DNA of 64,000 nucleotides from an uncultured Brachybacterium sp. (GCF_947500705.1 NZ_CANMSY010000007.1:1-64000); one strand, 5' to 3'. Positions 43,187 to 52,805 are shown, counted from the first letter of the stretch. Translations and numbers: made by a program. Notes: generated by a model not told the origin, from the sequence alone.

Positions 43187-45202
43187 TCAGCTCTCCCGGA
43201 TCACTGCCACCGCGCCGGCGGGCACGGTGTGGGCGCCGACCGCCTCGGTGCCCGTGAGCAGCTCGCGGCCGTCGACCTGCACCACCTGGTCCCGATCGGA
43301 GTGGTTGAGCACGAAGAGGTAGGTGGTGCCGTCCTCGGCGAAGCGGCGCACCGCCTCGACGTCGCGGTGCAGGCCGGGCACCGCCGGCTCCACGCCCGCG
43401 GCACCGGCGATCTCCTCCACCAGGGCCTCGAGCCCCTCGGCCGAGGGCCGCGCGGCGACGTACCAGGCGGCGCCGCCCTCCTCCCCCACGACGTTGCGGG
43501 TGATCGCGGGCCAGCCGTGCAGCGGCCCGTCGGCCCAGGAGCGCATCGCCTCGGCGCCCTCGAGGTGCGTCTTCTCGCTCCACAGGTCCGCCGCGGTGCC
43601 GTCATCCAGATGCAGGATCTCTCCCTCCTGCAGCGCGTAGAACTCCTCGGTGCGCACACCGAGCAGATCCCGGAAGGCGCCCGGATATCCGCCGAGGTGG
43701 ATGTGCTCGTTCTCGTCCACGATCCCGGAGAAGAAGGTGATGACCACCTGCGCTCCGGCGCGGGCGGCCGCGGCCAGGCGCTCTGCCTCTGGCGCGCTGA
43801 CCGTGTAGAGCGTCGGGGCGATCACCAGCTCATAGCCGGTCAGATCTGCGCTGGTGGGGACGATGTCCACGCCGATGCCGAGGTCCCACAGCGCGGTGTA
43901 CCAGCGCAGCATCTCCTCGCTGTAGCGCAGGGCCTGGGTGGGGTGGGAGTCCAGCTCGCTGGCCCACCAGGAGGGGTAGTCCATCACCAGCGCCACCCGG
44001 TTCAGCACGCGGCTGCCATGCACCGGGGCCAGGGATCGCAGCGCCCGGCCCAGCGCCACGGTGCCGCGCCACACGTCGGTGTCGCGCCCGCCGTGGGGCA
44101 CCATCGCCGAGTGGAATTTCTCGGCGCCGGCCCGGGACTGGCGCCATTGGAAGAACATCACCCCGTCGGCCCCGCGGGCGACGTGCGAGAGGGAGTTGCG
44201 CAGCATCTCCCCGCGGCCCTTGGTGCGGTTGCGGGGCTGCCAGTTGACCGCGGAGGTGGAGTGCTCCATGACGATCCACGGGTCGCCGCCGGCGACGCCG
44301 CGGGAGAGGTCCGCGGCGAAGGCCAGCTCGATCTGACTGCGCGGGTCGGCGGCGATCAGGTAGTGGTCGTTGGCGACCACGTCCACGTCCCCCGCCCAGG
44401 AGAAGTAGTCAATCCACTTCGTGGCGCTCGAGAGCATGAAGTTCGTGGTGGCGGGGACGTGCGGGGTGACCTCGCGCAGCACGTCGCGCAGCGCCCGGTA
44501 ATGGGTCAGCAGCTCATCGCTCGAGTAGCGGGCGAAGTCGAGCTGCTGGCTGGGGTTGGCGTAGGTGGGGGCGGCGCGCGGCGGCAGGATCTCCTCGAAG
44601 GAGTCGTAGCGCTGGGACCAGAAGGCGGTGCCCCAGGCGTGGTTCAGCGCTTCGATGCTCTGGTAGCGCGCCTCGAGCCAGCGGCGGAAGGCCACGGCGG
44701 CGTGGTCGGAGAAGTCATGGGGAACATGGCAGCCCAGCTCGTTGTCGACATGCCAGAGCGCGAGCGCGGGATGCTCCTGATAGCGCTCGGCCATCACGCG
44801 GGTCATCCGCAGCGCGTACTCGCGGAATCGGGGCGAGGAGACGGCGTAGGCCTGCCGGCCTCCCTGGCCGAGCACGGTGCCGTCCTCGGTGACCGGGAGT
44901 ATCTCTGGGTGCTTCCGGGTGAGCCACGGCGGCGGGGAGGCGGTCGCGGTGGCAAGGGCGACCTTGATCCCGGCATCGGCGAGGTTGCCCATGACCTCGT
45001 CGAGCCACTCGAAGTCGTACTCGCCCTCACGCGGCTCGAGCATGGCCCAGGAGAAGATCGCGACGCTGAGCAGACTCACGCCCGCCTCGCGCATCAGCTC
45101 GATGTCCTCGAGGCGGACTTCTCGGGGCCACTGCTCGGGGTTGTAGTCCCCGCCGTAGGCGATCCCGTGGACTCCGAGCGGCCAGGGGCGTGCAGCGGTC
45201 AT
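43187..45202 (-). CDS. beta-galactosidase, glycoside hydrolase family 42
   Basis: A 671-residue GH42 enzyme with the family start YGGDYNPEQWPREVRLEDI, acid/base Glu155 in WHVDNELG, and nucleophile Glu313 in WIVMEHSTSAVNWQ. The trimerisation domain (ALVMDYPSWWASELDS) and the C-terminal beta domain follow. There is no signal peptide, so it hydrolyses imported galactosides in the cytoplasm. It lies 80 nt after the serpin gene on the same strand and probably shares its transcript. Confidence 0.95.
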   Translation of the reverse strand: MTAARPWPLGVHGIAYGGDYNPEQWPREVRLEDIELMREAGVSLLSVAIFSWAMLEPREGEYDFEWLDEVMGNLADAGIKVALATATASPPPWLTRKHPEILPVTEDGTVLGQGGRQAYAVSSPRFREYALRMTRVMAERYQEHPALALWHVDNELGCHVPHDFSDHAAVAFRRWLEARYQSIEALNHAWGTAFWSQRYDSFEEILPPRAAPTYANPSQQLDFARYSSDELLTHYRALRDVLREVTPHVPATTNFMLSSATKWIDYFSWAGDVDVVANDHYLIAADPRSQIELAFAADLSRGVAGGDPWIVMEHSTSAVNWQPRNRTKGRGEMLRNSLSHVARGADGVMFFQWRQSRAGAEKFHSAMVPHGGRDTDVWRGTVALGRALRSLAPVHGSRVLNRVALVMDYPSWWASELDSHPTQALRYSEEMLRWYTALWDLGIGVDIVPTSADLTGYELVIAPTLYTVSAPEAERLAAAARAGAQVVITFFSGIVDENEHIHLGGYPGAFRDLLGVRTEEFYALQEGEILHLDDGTAADLWSEKTHLEGAEAMRSWADGPLHGWPAITRNVVGEEGGAAWYVAARPSAEGLEALVEEIAGAAGVEPAVPGLHRDVEAVRRFAEDGTTYLFVLNHSDRDQVVQVDGRELLTGTEAVGAHTVPAGAVAVIRES

Positions 45203-45282
45203 GTCTCCTCCATTGCGAGAACGATCCAGAAGTGCGTCTGACCAGGGTAGTCGCCAGCAGCGCTGCGGCCCGGGACTGTCCG

Positions 45283-46641
45283 TCAGCGGGTCTCGGTGGG
45301 ATCGCCGATCCAGCCGACCACCAGCGGGGCGAGCGTGGAGCGCTCATAGGCGAGGAACAGGAACGGCGCGTCCAGCACGAGCTCATGGTCAGGAATCTGG
45401 GCAGAGGTCTCGGCCATGATCACCGCAGTCGCCGCAGCGGCCTCCATGCCCTGCTCGTCGATCGTGATCACGGCCTTCTGCAGCACCTCGTCGATCACCA
45501 GTTCCGCCGTGCCGGTGATGCCCGAGAAGTCGGCCGCGCTGCTGAAGGCGTCGGTCATGCCGAGGCTCTCGAGCGTTCCCTTGAGCGAGGAGTCCCACCC
45601 GATGTCGAAGGCGGGGACGGTGAGCTGAGTGGAAGCGTGGGAGTCCTCGAGGCCGCTCAGCAGGGCAGCAAGGCCGGAGCCCTGCTCGGAGGCAGCCTCT
45701 GCCCAGGCGTCGAGGACCTCGGCGAGCCCGCCGATGGGCTGGACGAGCGCCAGCGCGAGGTCCTCGCCATAGGTGTCCAGGGAGGTGGCGCGGCAGGTCC
45801 CGTCCTCGTACCAGGTGGAGGTGCTGCCGTGGAGCAGCTCGGCGCTCAGCTCCTCACCGTCCGCGGTGGTGAAGGTGCCGCCGCTCTTCGTGAGCTCCTC
45901 GGGCCAGGCGGCCTTCAGATGCAGGGCGTTGACGAGCACCAGTCGGGTGTCGGCGGTCAGGATGCCCTCCGGGAGGAGCTCTTCGATGAGGTCGTCCGTG
46001 GACTCCTCGACCCAGTCGTTGATCCCTTGCCGCGCCCCCTCCCGCGTGGCGTCATCGGTGAAGTCCGCCTCGAAGACCCCGCTGCCGAACCAGGTGGCGA
46101 GGTCCTCGAGGAAGCTCTGCTGGACCTCGAAGCCCTCCTGGAGCCAGGTGCCGTTCACGAGCGAGGCGACCGCCGGCTCGGGCGCTTCGTCGTCATCCTG
46201 CTCCCGCTCCTGCTCGCCGACGGTCGCCAGCAGCTGCGAGAGCGTGTTCGCGCCCTCGGCGAGGTCCTCCATGCTCCCGCCGAGCACCTCCTCCATCTGG
46301 GAACGGGTGCTCCCGGCCGCGCCCATCCCGGCCATGGTGAGCGCGACCTGCGCAGACAGCGGCGAGCAGACCGCATTGACCTCGGAGCGGTCGATCGCGC
46401 CGAGCATCCTCGCGGTGAAGGGAGCCACCATGTCGCCGGCGCCCTCCGCCGGGCCCGGCTCGGCCCGCGGGAGCTCCGCGCTGAGATCGGGCTCGGCCCC
46501 GCCGTCGCCCTCCGTGCCGCAGGCGGTCAGGCCGACGGCGGCCAGCGGCAGGGCCGCTGCACCGGCGAGCACCACGCGGCGGCCGAGCGAGAGACGGCCC
46601 AGCGGCGAGCGTGGCGGGAGGCCGGGAACGTCAATGGTCAT
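45283..46641 (-). CDS. serpin-family protease inhibitor, lipoprotein
   Basis: A 452-residue secreted serpin. A Tat-like signal (GRRVVLAGAAALPLA) leads to a lipobox LTAC near residue 41, so it is anchored on the cell surface. The serpin core is clear: NAVCSPLSAQVALTMAGMGA, VLVNALHLKAAWP and the C-terminal FLFLAY strand. The reactive-loop hinge EQGMEAAAATAV has the small residues needed for loop insertion, so it should be inhibitory. The scissile bond falls about at MAET-SAQ, by count from antitrypsin. Bacterial serpins are rare; the best known is from bifidobacteria. Here it lies between a sugar importer and beta-galactosidases. Confidence 0.9.
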   Translation of the reverse strand: MTIDVPGLPPRSPLGRLSLGRRVVLAGAAALPLAAVGLTACGTEGDGGAEPDLSAELPRAEPGPAEGAGDMVAPFTARMLGAIDRSEVNAVCSPLSAQVALTMAGMGAAGSTRSQMEEVLGGSMEDLAEGANTLSQLLATVGEQEREQDDDEAPEPAVASLVNGTWLQEGFEVQQSFLEDLATWFGSGVFEADFTDDATREGARQGINDWVEESTDDLIEELLPEGILTADTRLVLVNALHLKAAWPEELTKSGGTFTTADGEELSAELLHGSTSTWYEDGTCRATSLDTYGEDLALALVQPIGGLAEVLDAWAEAASEQGSGLAALLSGLEDSHASTQLTVPAFDIGWDSSLKGTLESLGMTDAFSSAADFSGITGTAELVIDEVLQKAVITIDEQGMEAAAATAVIMAETSAQIPDHELVLDAPFLFLAYERSTLAPLVVGWIGDPTETR

Positions 46642-46826
46642 GCCGCTATCAAAGGCGATGCCCCACCACGGACGCAAGAGGCGGAGCCGCTGTGCTGGGT
46701 GGCGCGCTCACTGCCGGGCCATCCCCTTCCGGGGGATGCATCGACGCGGTTCTGCCGCTGTGACCCCGCTCCGCCGACTCTCCCTCCCCCCCCTGTCCCG
46801 ACCCCTGCCCTGGTCCCTACCCTCAA

Positions 46827-46878
46827 ACGCGATTGTGCGCTGTGCTTCCAAGAACGGAAGCACAGCGCACAATCGCGT
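46827..46878. terminator. 23-bp perfect stem-loop
   Basis: The arms 46827-46849 and 46856-46878 are exactly complementary over 23 bp, with a 6-nt loop (AAGAAC). It lies about 70 nt past the stop of the distal permease gene and 185 nt before the serpin start on the minus strand. There is no T-tract. It most likely ends the importer transcript, but its length and perfection are exceptional for a terminator. Confidence 0.75.
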
Positions 46879-46946
46879 CGGCGCAGGCCGGGTCGGCCCC
46901 TGTCAGCGCGGGCCGGGCCGCGTCCTCTCAGGCCGATGGCCGGGGG

Positions 46947-47894
46947 TCAGCCCTTGACCGAGCCCTCTGTGAGGCCGCCGCGCCAGAAGCGCTGCAGCAC
47001 CAGGATGAGGATCGCCAGCGGGATCACCGAGAGCAGGGCGCCACCGATGGTGAGCTGGTAGAACTCCGGCAGGCGATCCGTCTGCGCCCGCCAGTTGTCC
47101 AGGCCCAGGGTGATCGGGTACAGCTTCTCGTCGGCCAGCATGACCAGCGGGAGCATGTAGTTGTTCCAGATCGCGACGAACTGGAACAGCAGGATGGTCA
47201 CCAGCGCGGGGGTCAGCTGCGGCAGGGCGAGGCGATGGAACAGGCCCAGCTCCCCCACCCCGTCGATCCGGCCCGCCTCGAGCATCTCCTCGGGCACTGC
47301 GGCGCTCGCGTAGATCGAGGCGAGGAACAGCCCGAACGGGCTCACCAGCGAGGGGATCAGCACCGACCAGTAGGTGTTGGTGATGCCCATCGAGCTGAAC
47401 AGGAAGAACAGCGGCAGGGCGACGGCGGTGCCGGGGACCAGCACTCCCCCCAGGACCAGCGCGTACACGAAGTTTCGGCCCCGGAAGCGGTACTTGGCCA
47501 GGGCGTAGCCGGCGGCGGTGGCGAAGTAGGTCGCCAGCACCGAGCCGACGCCCGCATACAGCAGGGAGTTCAGACCCCAGCGCGGGAAGATGCCGCCGTT
47601 CGCGTCGAGCACGGCGCGCATGTTCTCCAGCAGCTGGAAGTTCTCACCGAACCAGAAGCCGCTGGTGCCGAACAGGTCCTCGGTGGACTTGGTGGCGTTG
47701 ATGACCACCCAGTAGACGGGGACCAGGAAGTAGAGCGCCACGATCGCCAGCAGTGCGGTGACGATGATCGTGGTGGTCGGCTTGCGACCGGCGTCGCGGG
47801 CTCCGGCGCGACCGTCTCCTCGGGCTGCCTTGGCGGCGTTGCCGAGCGGCTTGCGTCGTCCGGTGGTCGTCGTGTCGATCTCGGCGGTGCTCAT
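46947..47894 (-). CDS. carbohydrate ABC permease, MalG type
   Basis: A 315-residue permease with six membrane helices. The EAA loop is EEMLEAGRIDGVGELGLFHR with the following ALPQLTPAL near residues 205-233. A basic 40-residue N-terminus precedes the first helix. It overlaps the other permease gene by ATGA. Like most actinobacterial sugar importers this system lacks an ATPase gene, so a shared MsiK-type ATPase elsewhere in the genome would power it. A very long stem-loop follows. Confidence 0.93.
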   Translation of the reverse strand: MSTAEIDTTTTGRRKPLGNAAKAARGDGRAGARDAGRKPTTTIIVTALLAIVALYFLVPVYWVVINATKSTEDLFGTSGFWFGENFQLLENMRAVLDANGGIFPRWGLNSLLYAGVGSVLATYFATAAGYALAKYRFRGRNFVYALVLGGVLVPGTAVALPLFFLFSSMGITNTYWSVLIPSLVSPFGLFLASIYASAAVPEEMLEAGRIDGVGELGLFHRLALPQLTPALVTILLFQFVAIWNNYMLPLVMLADEKLYPITLGLDNWRAQTDRLPEFYQLTIGGALLSVIPLAILILVLQRFWRGGLTEGSVKG

Positions 47895-48775
47895 GAGCGC
47901 TTCTCCGTCCAGTTGGAGACCCCCAGCGCGACCGCCGAGAGCAGGAAGGCGGCCAGTGCGATGATCACGGACTGCGCCGCCGCCATGCCGATGTCGTTGT
48001 ACTGGAACGCGAAGGCGTAGGCGGACATGTTCGGGGTGTACTCCGAGGTGATGCCTGCGCTCATGGTCTGCAGCAGTCGCGGTTCGGCGAACAGCTGCAG
48101 GGTGCCGATGATCGAGAAGATGATCGTGAGCATCAGAGCGGGGCGGATCAGCGGCAGCTGGATCGCCATCGCGACCCGGAAGGAGGTCGCGCCGTCGATC
48201 TTCGCGGCCTCGTACAGCTCACCCGGGATCGACTTCAGCTGCGCGATGATGATCAGCATGTTGTAGCCGGTGTAGGTCCAGGTCACGATGTTCGCAATCG
48301 ACCACAGCACCATGCTCGGGCCCAGGAAGTCGACGTCGATGCCGACCACTGCCAGGACATCCACGATCGGCGAGAGGCCGGGGATGTACAGGAACGACCA
48401 CAGGATCGTGGCGATCACGCCGGGGATCCCGTAGGGCAGGAAGTAGGTGGCGCGGAAGAAGCCCGGCCATTTCGCCGAGGCGCTCTCCAGCAGCAGCGCC
48501 AGGATCGTGGCGGCCACGATCATCACGGTCACCTGCACCACGCCGAACAGGATCATGCGCCCGATCGACTCGATGAAGTTCGCGTTGGTCAGCGCGGCGA
48601 GGTAGTTGTCCAGGCCCGCGAAGACGCTCTTGGTGCCACCCTCCCCCAGCAGGCCGGAGCGCTCGACTCGGGTGAAGCTGTAGCCGATCGCCATGATGAT
48701 CGGAATGATCATCGTGCCGATGAACAGGACCAGGAAGGGTGCCAGCAGCACCCACGGGGCAGTTCTCGATCTCAT
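47891..48775 (-). CDS. carbohydrate ABC permease, MalF type
   Basis: A 294-residue permease with six membrane helices. The EAA motif is GELYEAAKIDGATSFRVAMAIQLP near residues 193-216. The start MRSRTAPWVLLAP gives an ATGA overlap with the binding-protein gene, and the 3' end overlaps the second permease in the same way. It forms the heterodimeric channel with its partner. Confidence 0.93.
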   Translation of the reverse strand: MRSRTAPWVLLAPFLVLFIGTMIIPIIMAIGYSFTRVERSGLLGEGGTKSVFAGLDNYLAALTNANFIESIGRMILFGVVQVTVMIVAATILALLLESASAKWPGFFRATYFLPYGIPGVIATILWSFLYIPGLSPIVDVLAVVGIDVDFLGPSMVLWSIANIVTWTYTGYNMLIIIAQLKSIPGELYEAAKIDGATSFRVAMAIQLPLIRPALMLTIIFSIIGTLQLFAEPRLLQTMSAGITSEYTPNMSAYAFAFQYNDIGMAAAQSVIIALAAFLLSAVALGVSNWTEKRS

Positions 48776-50106
48776 CGCGCCTCCTCCGCGTTCAGGCCGA
48801 TGGTGCGCATGATCTCGACGATCTCCGTCTGCGCCGCGGCGAACATGTCTGCGAGCGGGACCTCGCCGGTGACGGCGGTGGTCATGCCGTCCCCGACGAT
48901 GGCCTGGACCCGCTGCATCAGCGGCGCCCAGGTCCACTCGAGGTTCTGACCCTCGGCCATCGGCACGATGACCTCCTCGTTGTAGTTCTGGCCCGAGAAG
49001 AACTCATCGGGCTGCTGGCGGCTCTCGCCGATGTAGTCGGCGGCCGGGGACCAGCCGATGCCGGAGTGCTTGATCATGGCGTCGATCCCGGCGGGGTCGG
49101 TGCACATCCAGGTCAGGAACTCGAGCGCCTCGGCGGGATGCTGGCTGGTGGAGGACACCGCGGCCGCAGAGCCGCCGTGGCCGCCGGAGGCATAGCCGTC
49201 GGGCCAGGTGGGCATGGGCGCCACGGCCCACTTGCCCTCGCCGTCGGGGACGGTCTTGACCAGCGCGTCGGACCAGGAGCCGCTGATGGAGGCGAGCACG
49301 TTCCCGTCGGCCGCCGCCGCATACCAGGGCGTGGTGAAGGAGCCGTAGCCGGTGCCCACCAGCTTCTCGGCGAAGATCCGGTCCCAGTACTCGGCGACCT
49401 GCATCGAGGCGTCGCCGGTCATGTCGACGATCCACCCGTCGCCCTCGGGGCGGAACCAGTTGGCGCCGGCCTGCATCACCCAGGCGATCGGGTGGGAGCC
49501 GTCGGAGGGGTCGAGGCTGATGAGCATCTTGCCGGCCTCGGAGACGATGCCCGCGGTCTCGTAGAACTCGTCCCAGGTGGCGGGGGCCGCGAGGCCCAGC
49601 TCCTCCTCGAGCACCGCACGGTTGTAGAAGGTGGCCACAGGGCCGGTGTCCTGCGGGACGCCCCAGATGGTGTCGCCGACCTTCGCCTGAGTGATCGCAC
49701 CCGGATCGAAGAGGGACTCCTTCTCGTTGAAGCCGTAGCGGGAGAGGTCCACCAGCGCGCCGGCGAGCGCGAACTCGGGGATCTGACGCAGCTCGACCTG
49801 GGCGATGTCCGGCCCGCCGCCGGCGGCGATGGCGGAGAGGATCTTCGCGTAGCCGCCGCTGTTGCCTCCGGGGATCCACGTGGCGTCGACCTGGATCCGG
49901 TCCTGGGACTGGTTGAAGACATCGCAGACGTTCTGCAGGTCCTTGAGCCAGGCCCAATAGCTGAGGTGGACTTTGCCGTCCGCCGGCGGAATGGTGGGCT
50001 CTGCGTTCACCTCTCCGGGGTTCGGCGGCGCGCAGGCGGCAAGGCCGGCGGCGAATGCCGCACCGCCTCCCGCCAGCGCGGCTCGGCGTGAAAGACGTGG
50101 CGTCAT
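48772..50106 (-). CDS. sugar-binding lipoprotein of the ABC importer
   Basis: A 444-residue extracellular solute-binding protein family 1 member. The signal peptide carries a twin-arginine motif (LSRRAALAGG) and a lipobox LAAC. The mature protein has the usual features for oligosaccharide binding, such as the AQVELRQIPEFA and PDGYASGGHGGSAAAVSS segments and aromatic residues along both lobes. The Met at 50106 is chosen because GGGAG lies 6 nt upstream and the signal peptide then has normal length. A perfect palindrome 76 nt upstream is the likely operator. Galactosides are the inferred ligand from the nearby GH42 and GH35 genes. Confidence 0.9.
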   Translation of the reverse strand: MTPRLSRRAALAGGGAAFAAGLAACAPPNPGEVNAEPTIPPADGKVHLSYWAWLKDLQNVCDVFNQSQDRIQVDATWIPGGNSGGYAKILSAIAAGGGPDIAQVELRQIPEFALAGALVDLSRYGFNEKESLFDPGAITQAKVGDTIWGVPQDTGPVATFYNRAVLEEELGLAAPATWDEFYETAGIVSEAGKMLISLDPSDGSHPIAWVMQAGANWFRPEGDGWIVDMTGDASMQVAEYWDRIFAEKLVGTGYGSFTTPWYAAAADGNVLASISGSWSDALVKTVPDGEGKWAVAPMPTWPDGYASGGHGGSAAAVSSTSQHPAEALEFLTWMCTDPAGIDAMIKHSGIGWSPAADYIGESRQQPDEFFSGQNYNEEVIVPMAEGQNLEWTWAPLMQRVQAIVGDGMTTAVTGEVPLADMFAAAQTEIVEIMRTIGLNAEEAR

Positions 50107-50459
50107 CGCTCTCCCTGTCACAATTCGTCGGTGAATACCCCCAGAGCGTAGCGCCGATCCGGTGGATGGCAAGGATGCTACCGTGAACGTTCACGAATAG
50201 GAAGAGCGGGCGCGGTCCGACACGCCGCGCATCCCCGTCGAGTCCCTCGCGGCGCACCGCACAGCGCCCCGCTCGAGGCCCTGCAGATGCGGTAAGCACC
50301 ACACTGCCGCCCTCTTGGCCCGCCGTTGCCTGCATCCGGTGCACCTGACGAACTACCCGGTGGTAACGTCGCGCTCCGGCACCTCCGGCTGCCGCCTCAT
50401 CCGCGCGCTCCCCGCGGCCTCCGCCGCCCCGCGCCTCCCCGTCCCCAAGGAATTGCTTC
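50107..50459. other. divergent promoter region of importer and symporter
   Basis: A 353-nt region between the divergent importer operon and the sodium symporter. It contains the palindrome at 50182-50195. The remainder is GC-rich and shows no gene; AAGGA precedes the symporter ATG. Confidence 0.5.
50182..50195. promoter_or_regulatory. perfect 14-bp LacI-type palindrome
   Basis: CGTGAACGTTCACG is a perfect palindrome 76 nt upstream of the sugar-binding protein gene. The form fits LacI-family sites with a central CpG. Confidence 0.7.
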
Positions 50460-52157
50460 ATGGTCGACCTCCGCCTCGACGCCCAATGGATCGACTACGC
50501 GATCATCGCGTTGTACTTCGCCTTCGTGCTCGGAGTGGGCTGGTACGCCAAGCGCGGCGTCTCCACCTCCATCGAATTCTTCCTCTCGGGACGCTCGCTG
50601 CCCGCCTGGGTCACCGGCCTCGCCTTCATCTCCGCCAACCTCGGCGCCGTCGAGATCATGGGCATGTCCGCCACCGGCGCCCAGTACGGCATGCCGACCA
50701 TGCACTACTTCTGGGTCGGCGCGGTGCCCGCGATGCTGTTCCTGGGCGTGGTGATGATGCCCTTCTACTACGGCTCCAAGGTGCGCTCGGTCCCCGAGTT
50801 CATGCGCATGCGCTTCGGCACCGGGGCGCACCTGGTGAACTCGATCAGCTTCGCCGTCGCGCAGCTGCTGATCGCCGGCGTGAACCTCTCACTGCTGGCC
50901 ACGATCGTGAATCGCCTGCTGGGCTGGCCGATGTGGGTGGGCCTCGTGCTCGCCGCCGCTTTCGTGCTGTTCTACATCACCGTGGGCGGGCTCTCCGCCG
51001 CGATCTACAACGAGGTGCTGCAGTTCTTCGTGATCGTCGCAGCGCTGCTGCCGCTGACCCTGATCGGCCTGCACCGCGTGGGCGGGTGGAGCGGGATGAA
51101 GGAGCGCATCGCCGGTGACGGCATGCTCGGCGAGGAGCAGCTGCACACCTGGCCCGGCCAGGCGCTCTCCGGCTTCGACAGCCCGGTGCTGTCCGTGGTG
51201 GGCATCGTGTTCGGCCTCGGCTTCGTGCTCTCCTTCGGCTACTGGACCACGAACTTCGTGGAGGTCCAGCGCGCAATGGCCAGCAAGTCGATCACCGCCG
51301 CCCGGATGACCCCGATCATCGGCGCCTTCCCCAAGATGCTGATCCCCTTCATCGTGATCGTCCCCGGCATGATCGCCGCGATCCTGGTCGGCGAGCTCAC
51401 CGAGTTCAAGCAGCTGGACGTGGGCGGGGACGCGGCCGGTGCCGCGGCCACCGGTGTCACCTACAACGACGCCCTGCTGCTGCTGATGCGGGACGTGCTG
51501 CCCAACGGCCTGCTGGGTGTGGCGATCGCCGGCCTGCTGGCCGCGTTCATGGCCGGCATGGCCGCGAACATCTCCGCCTTCAACACGGTGGTCAGCTACG
51601 ACCTCTACCAGCAGTACGTGAAGAAGGACGCGCCCGACGGCCACTACATGAAGGTGGGCCGCATCGCGACCGCCGCGGCCTGCGTGATCGCGATCTTCAC
51701 CGCACTGATCGCCGGCCAGTTCTCGAACCTCATGGACTACCTGCAGACCCTCTTCGGGTTCTTCAACGCCCCGCTGTTCGCGACCTTCATCCTGGGCATG
51801 TTCTGGAAGAGGATGACGCCGACGGCCGGCTGGGCCGGGCTGGTCTCCGGCACCCTCGCCGCCGTCGCCCTGTGGAGCGCCTCGACCTTCTTCGGCGTCT
51901 TCGAGCTGCCGGGCCAGGGCCTCGCCTTCGTGAGCGCCGCGACGGCGTTCGTCGTCGACATCGTGGTCTCGGTGATCGTCACCCAGTTCACCGCCCCGAA
52001 GCCCGCGCACGAGCTGAAGGGCCTGGTCTACTCGGAGACCCCGAAGGCCGACCTGGTGGATCCCGACGAGAAGGACCTGCCCTTCTGGCGCCGTCCCGCC
52101 CCCATGGCCGGCATCGCCCTGGTCCTGGTCATCATCCTGAACATCGTCTTCGCCTGA
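50460..52157 (+). CDS. sodium:solute symporter (SSS family)
   Basis: A 565-residue membrane protein with about 14 helices. SSS hallmarks include the first helix DYAIIALYFAFVLGVGWYA, LPAWVTGLAFISANLGAVEIMG, and GLLAAFMAGMAANISAFNTV late in the protein. The resemblance is to SGLT-type sugar and myo-inositol symporters more than to proline carriers, so sugar uptake driven by sodium is likely. AAGGA precedes the ATG. A small two-helix protein follows 22 nt later and is probably a partner. Confidence 0.9.
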   Translation: MVDLRLDAQWIDYAIIALYFAFVLGVGWYAKRGVSTSIEFFLSGRSLPAWVTGLAFISANLGAVEIMGMSATGAQYGMPTMHYFWVGAVPAMLFLGVVMMPFYYGSKVRSVPEFMRMRFGTGAHLVNSISFAVAQLLIAGVNLSLLATIVNRLLGWPMWVGLVLAAAFVLFYITVGGLSAAIYNEVLQFFVIVAALLPLTLIGLHRVGGWSGMKERIAGDGMLGEEQLHTWPGQALSGFDSPVLSVVGIVFGLGFVLSFGYWTTNFVEVQRAMASKSITAARMTPIIGAFPKMLIPFIVIVPGMIAAILVGELTEFKQLDVGGDAAGAAATGVTYNDALLLLMRDVLPNGLLGVAIAGLLAAFMAGMAANISAFNTVVSYDLYQQYVKKDAPDGHYMKVGRIATAAACVIAIFTALIAGQFSNLMDYLQTLFGFFNAPLFATFILGMFWKRMTPTAGWAGLVSGTLAAVALWSASTFFGVFELPGQGLAFVSAATAFVVDIVVSVIVTQFTAPKPAHELKGLVYSETPKADLVDPDEKDLPFWRRPAPMAGIALVLVIILNIVFA

Positions 52158-52179
52158 GCGCGGACGGAGAAGAGAACCC

Positions 52180-52518
52180 ATGAACACACACAAGGATCAG
52201 AACCGGACCGCGGACCGCGGATCCGGCACCCCCGAAGCCGCTGCGGTCCGGACCGCAGGCGCCTTCGACATCCGCAACTTCATCGGCACCCTGCTGGGCC
52301 TGTTCGGCCTGGTGCTGCTGGTGATGGGCCTGTTCGCCTTCACCCCGGCCGAGGCCGCGAAGACCGGCGGGGTCAACGCCAATCTCTGGGCGGGCCTGAC
52401 GATGGTCATCGTCGGGATCCTCTTCCTCGTCTGGACGAAGCTGGACCCGATCCGGATGATCGTGCGCGAGAACGAGGACGGCGCCGAGGAGCCCCGCGAC
52501 ATCGCAGCGCTCGACTGA
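52180..52518 (+). CDS. small two-helix membrane protein, symporter partner
   Basis: A 112-residue protein with a hydrophilic N-terminus and two membrane helices (FIGTLLGLFGLVLLVMGLFA and LWAGLTMVIVGILFLVW). The loop between them and the conserved NANLWAGL look like small proteins that accompany SSS transporters in actinobacteria. GGAGAAGAG precedes the ATG. Role unknown; an accessory subunit is an inference from the tight spacing. Confidence 0.75.
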   Translation: MNTHKDQNRTADRGSGTPEAAAVRTAGAFDIRNFIGTLLGLFGLVLLVMGLFAFTPAEAAKTGGVNANLWAGLTMVIVGILFLVWTKLDPIRMIVRENEDGAEEPRDIAALD

Positions 52519-52649
52519 GCCCGCCGAGTCTCGCCCGGACTCAGCTTCCCCGCTCCGATCTCGGACGCGCCGGACCTCGGCGGACGTCCCCGGTCCTGCC
52601 CCCGATGCGCCGGGGCCTGCCTCGGACGCGCCGGGCGGAGGCCGTCGAC

Positions 52650-52687
52650 ACCACCGATATCTCCCATTCCTGGCAGATGTCGGTGGT
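52650..52687. terminator. 13-bp stem-loop after the symporter pair
   Basis: The arms 52650-52662 and 52675-52687 pair at all but one position around a 12-nt loop. It ends the symporter unit and precedes the S10 peptidase. The rest of 52519-52805 shows no gene. Confidence 0.7.
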
Positions 52688-52805
52688 TTCGTGCACTCCC
52701 CACCCGCGTGTCGCGGTGGCCTCGCGAGTCCCGCGCCCGCGCGTCGCAGGCCTGCACGGCTCGCATAGCATCGATGGCGACGCCGCATCCGACGAAGGAG
52801 CACGA

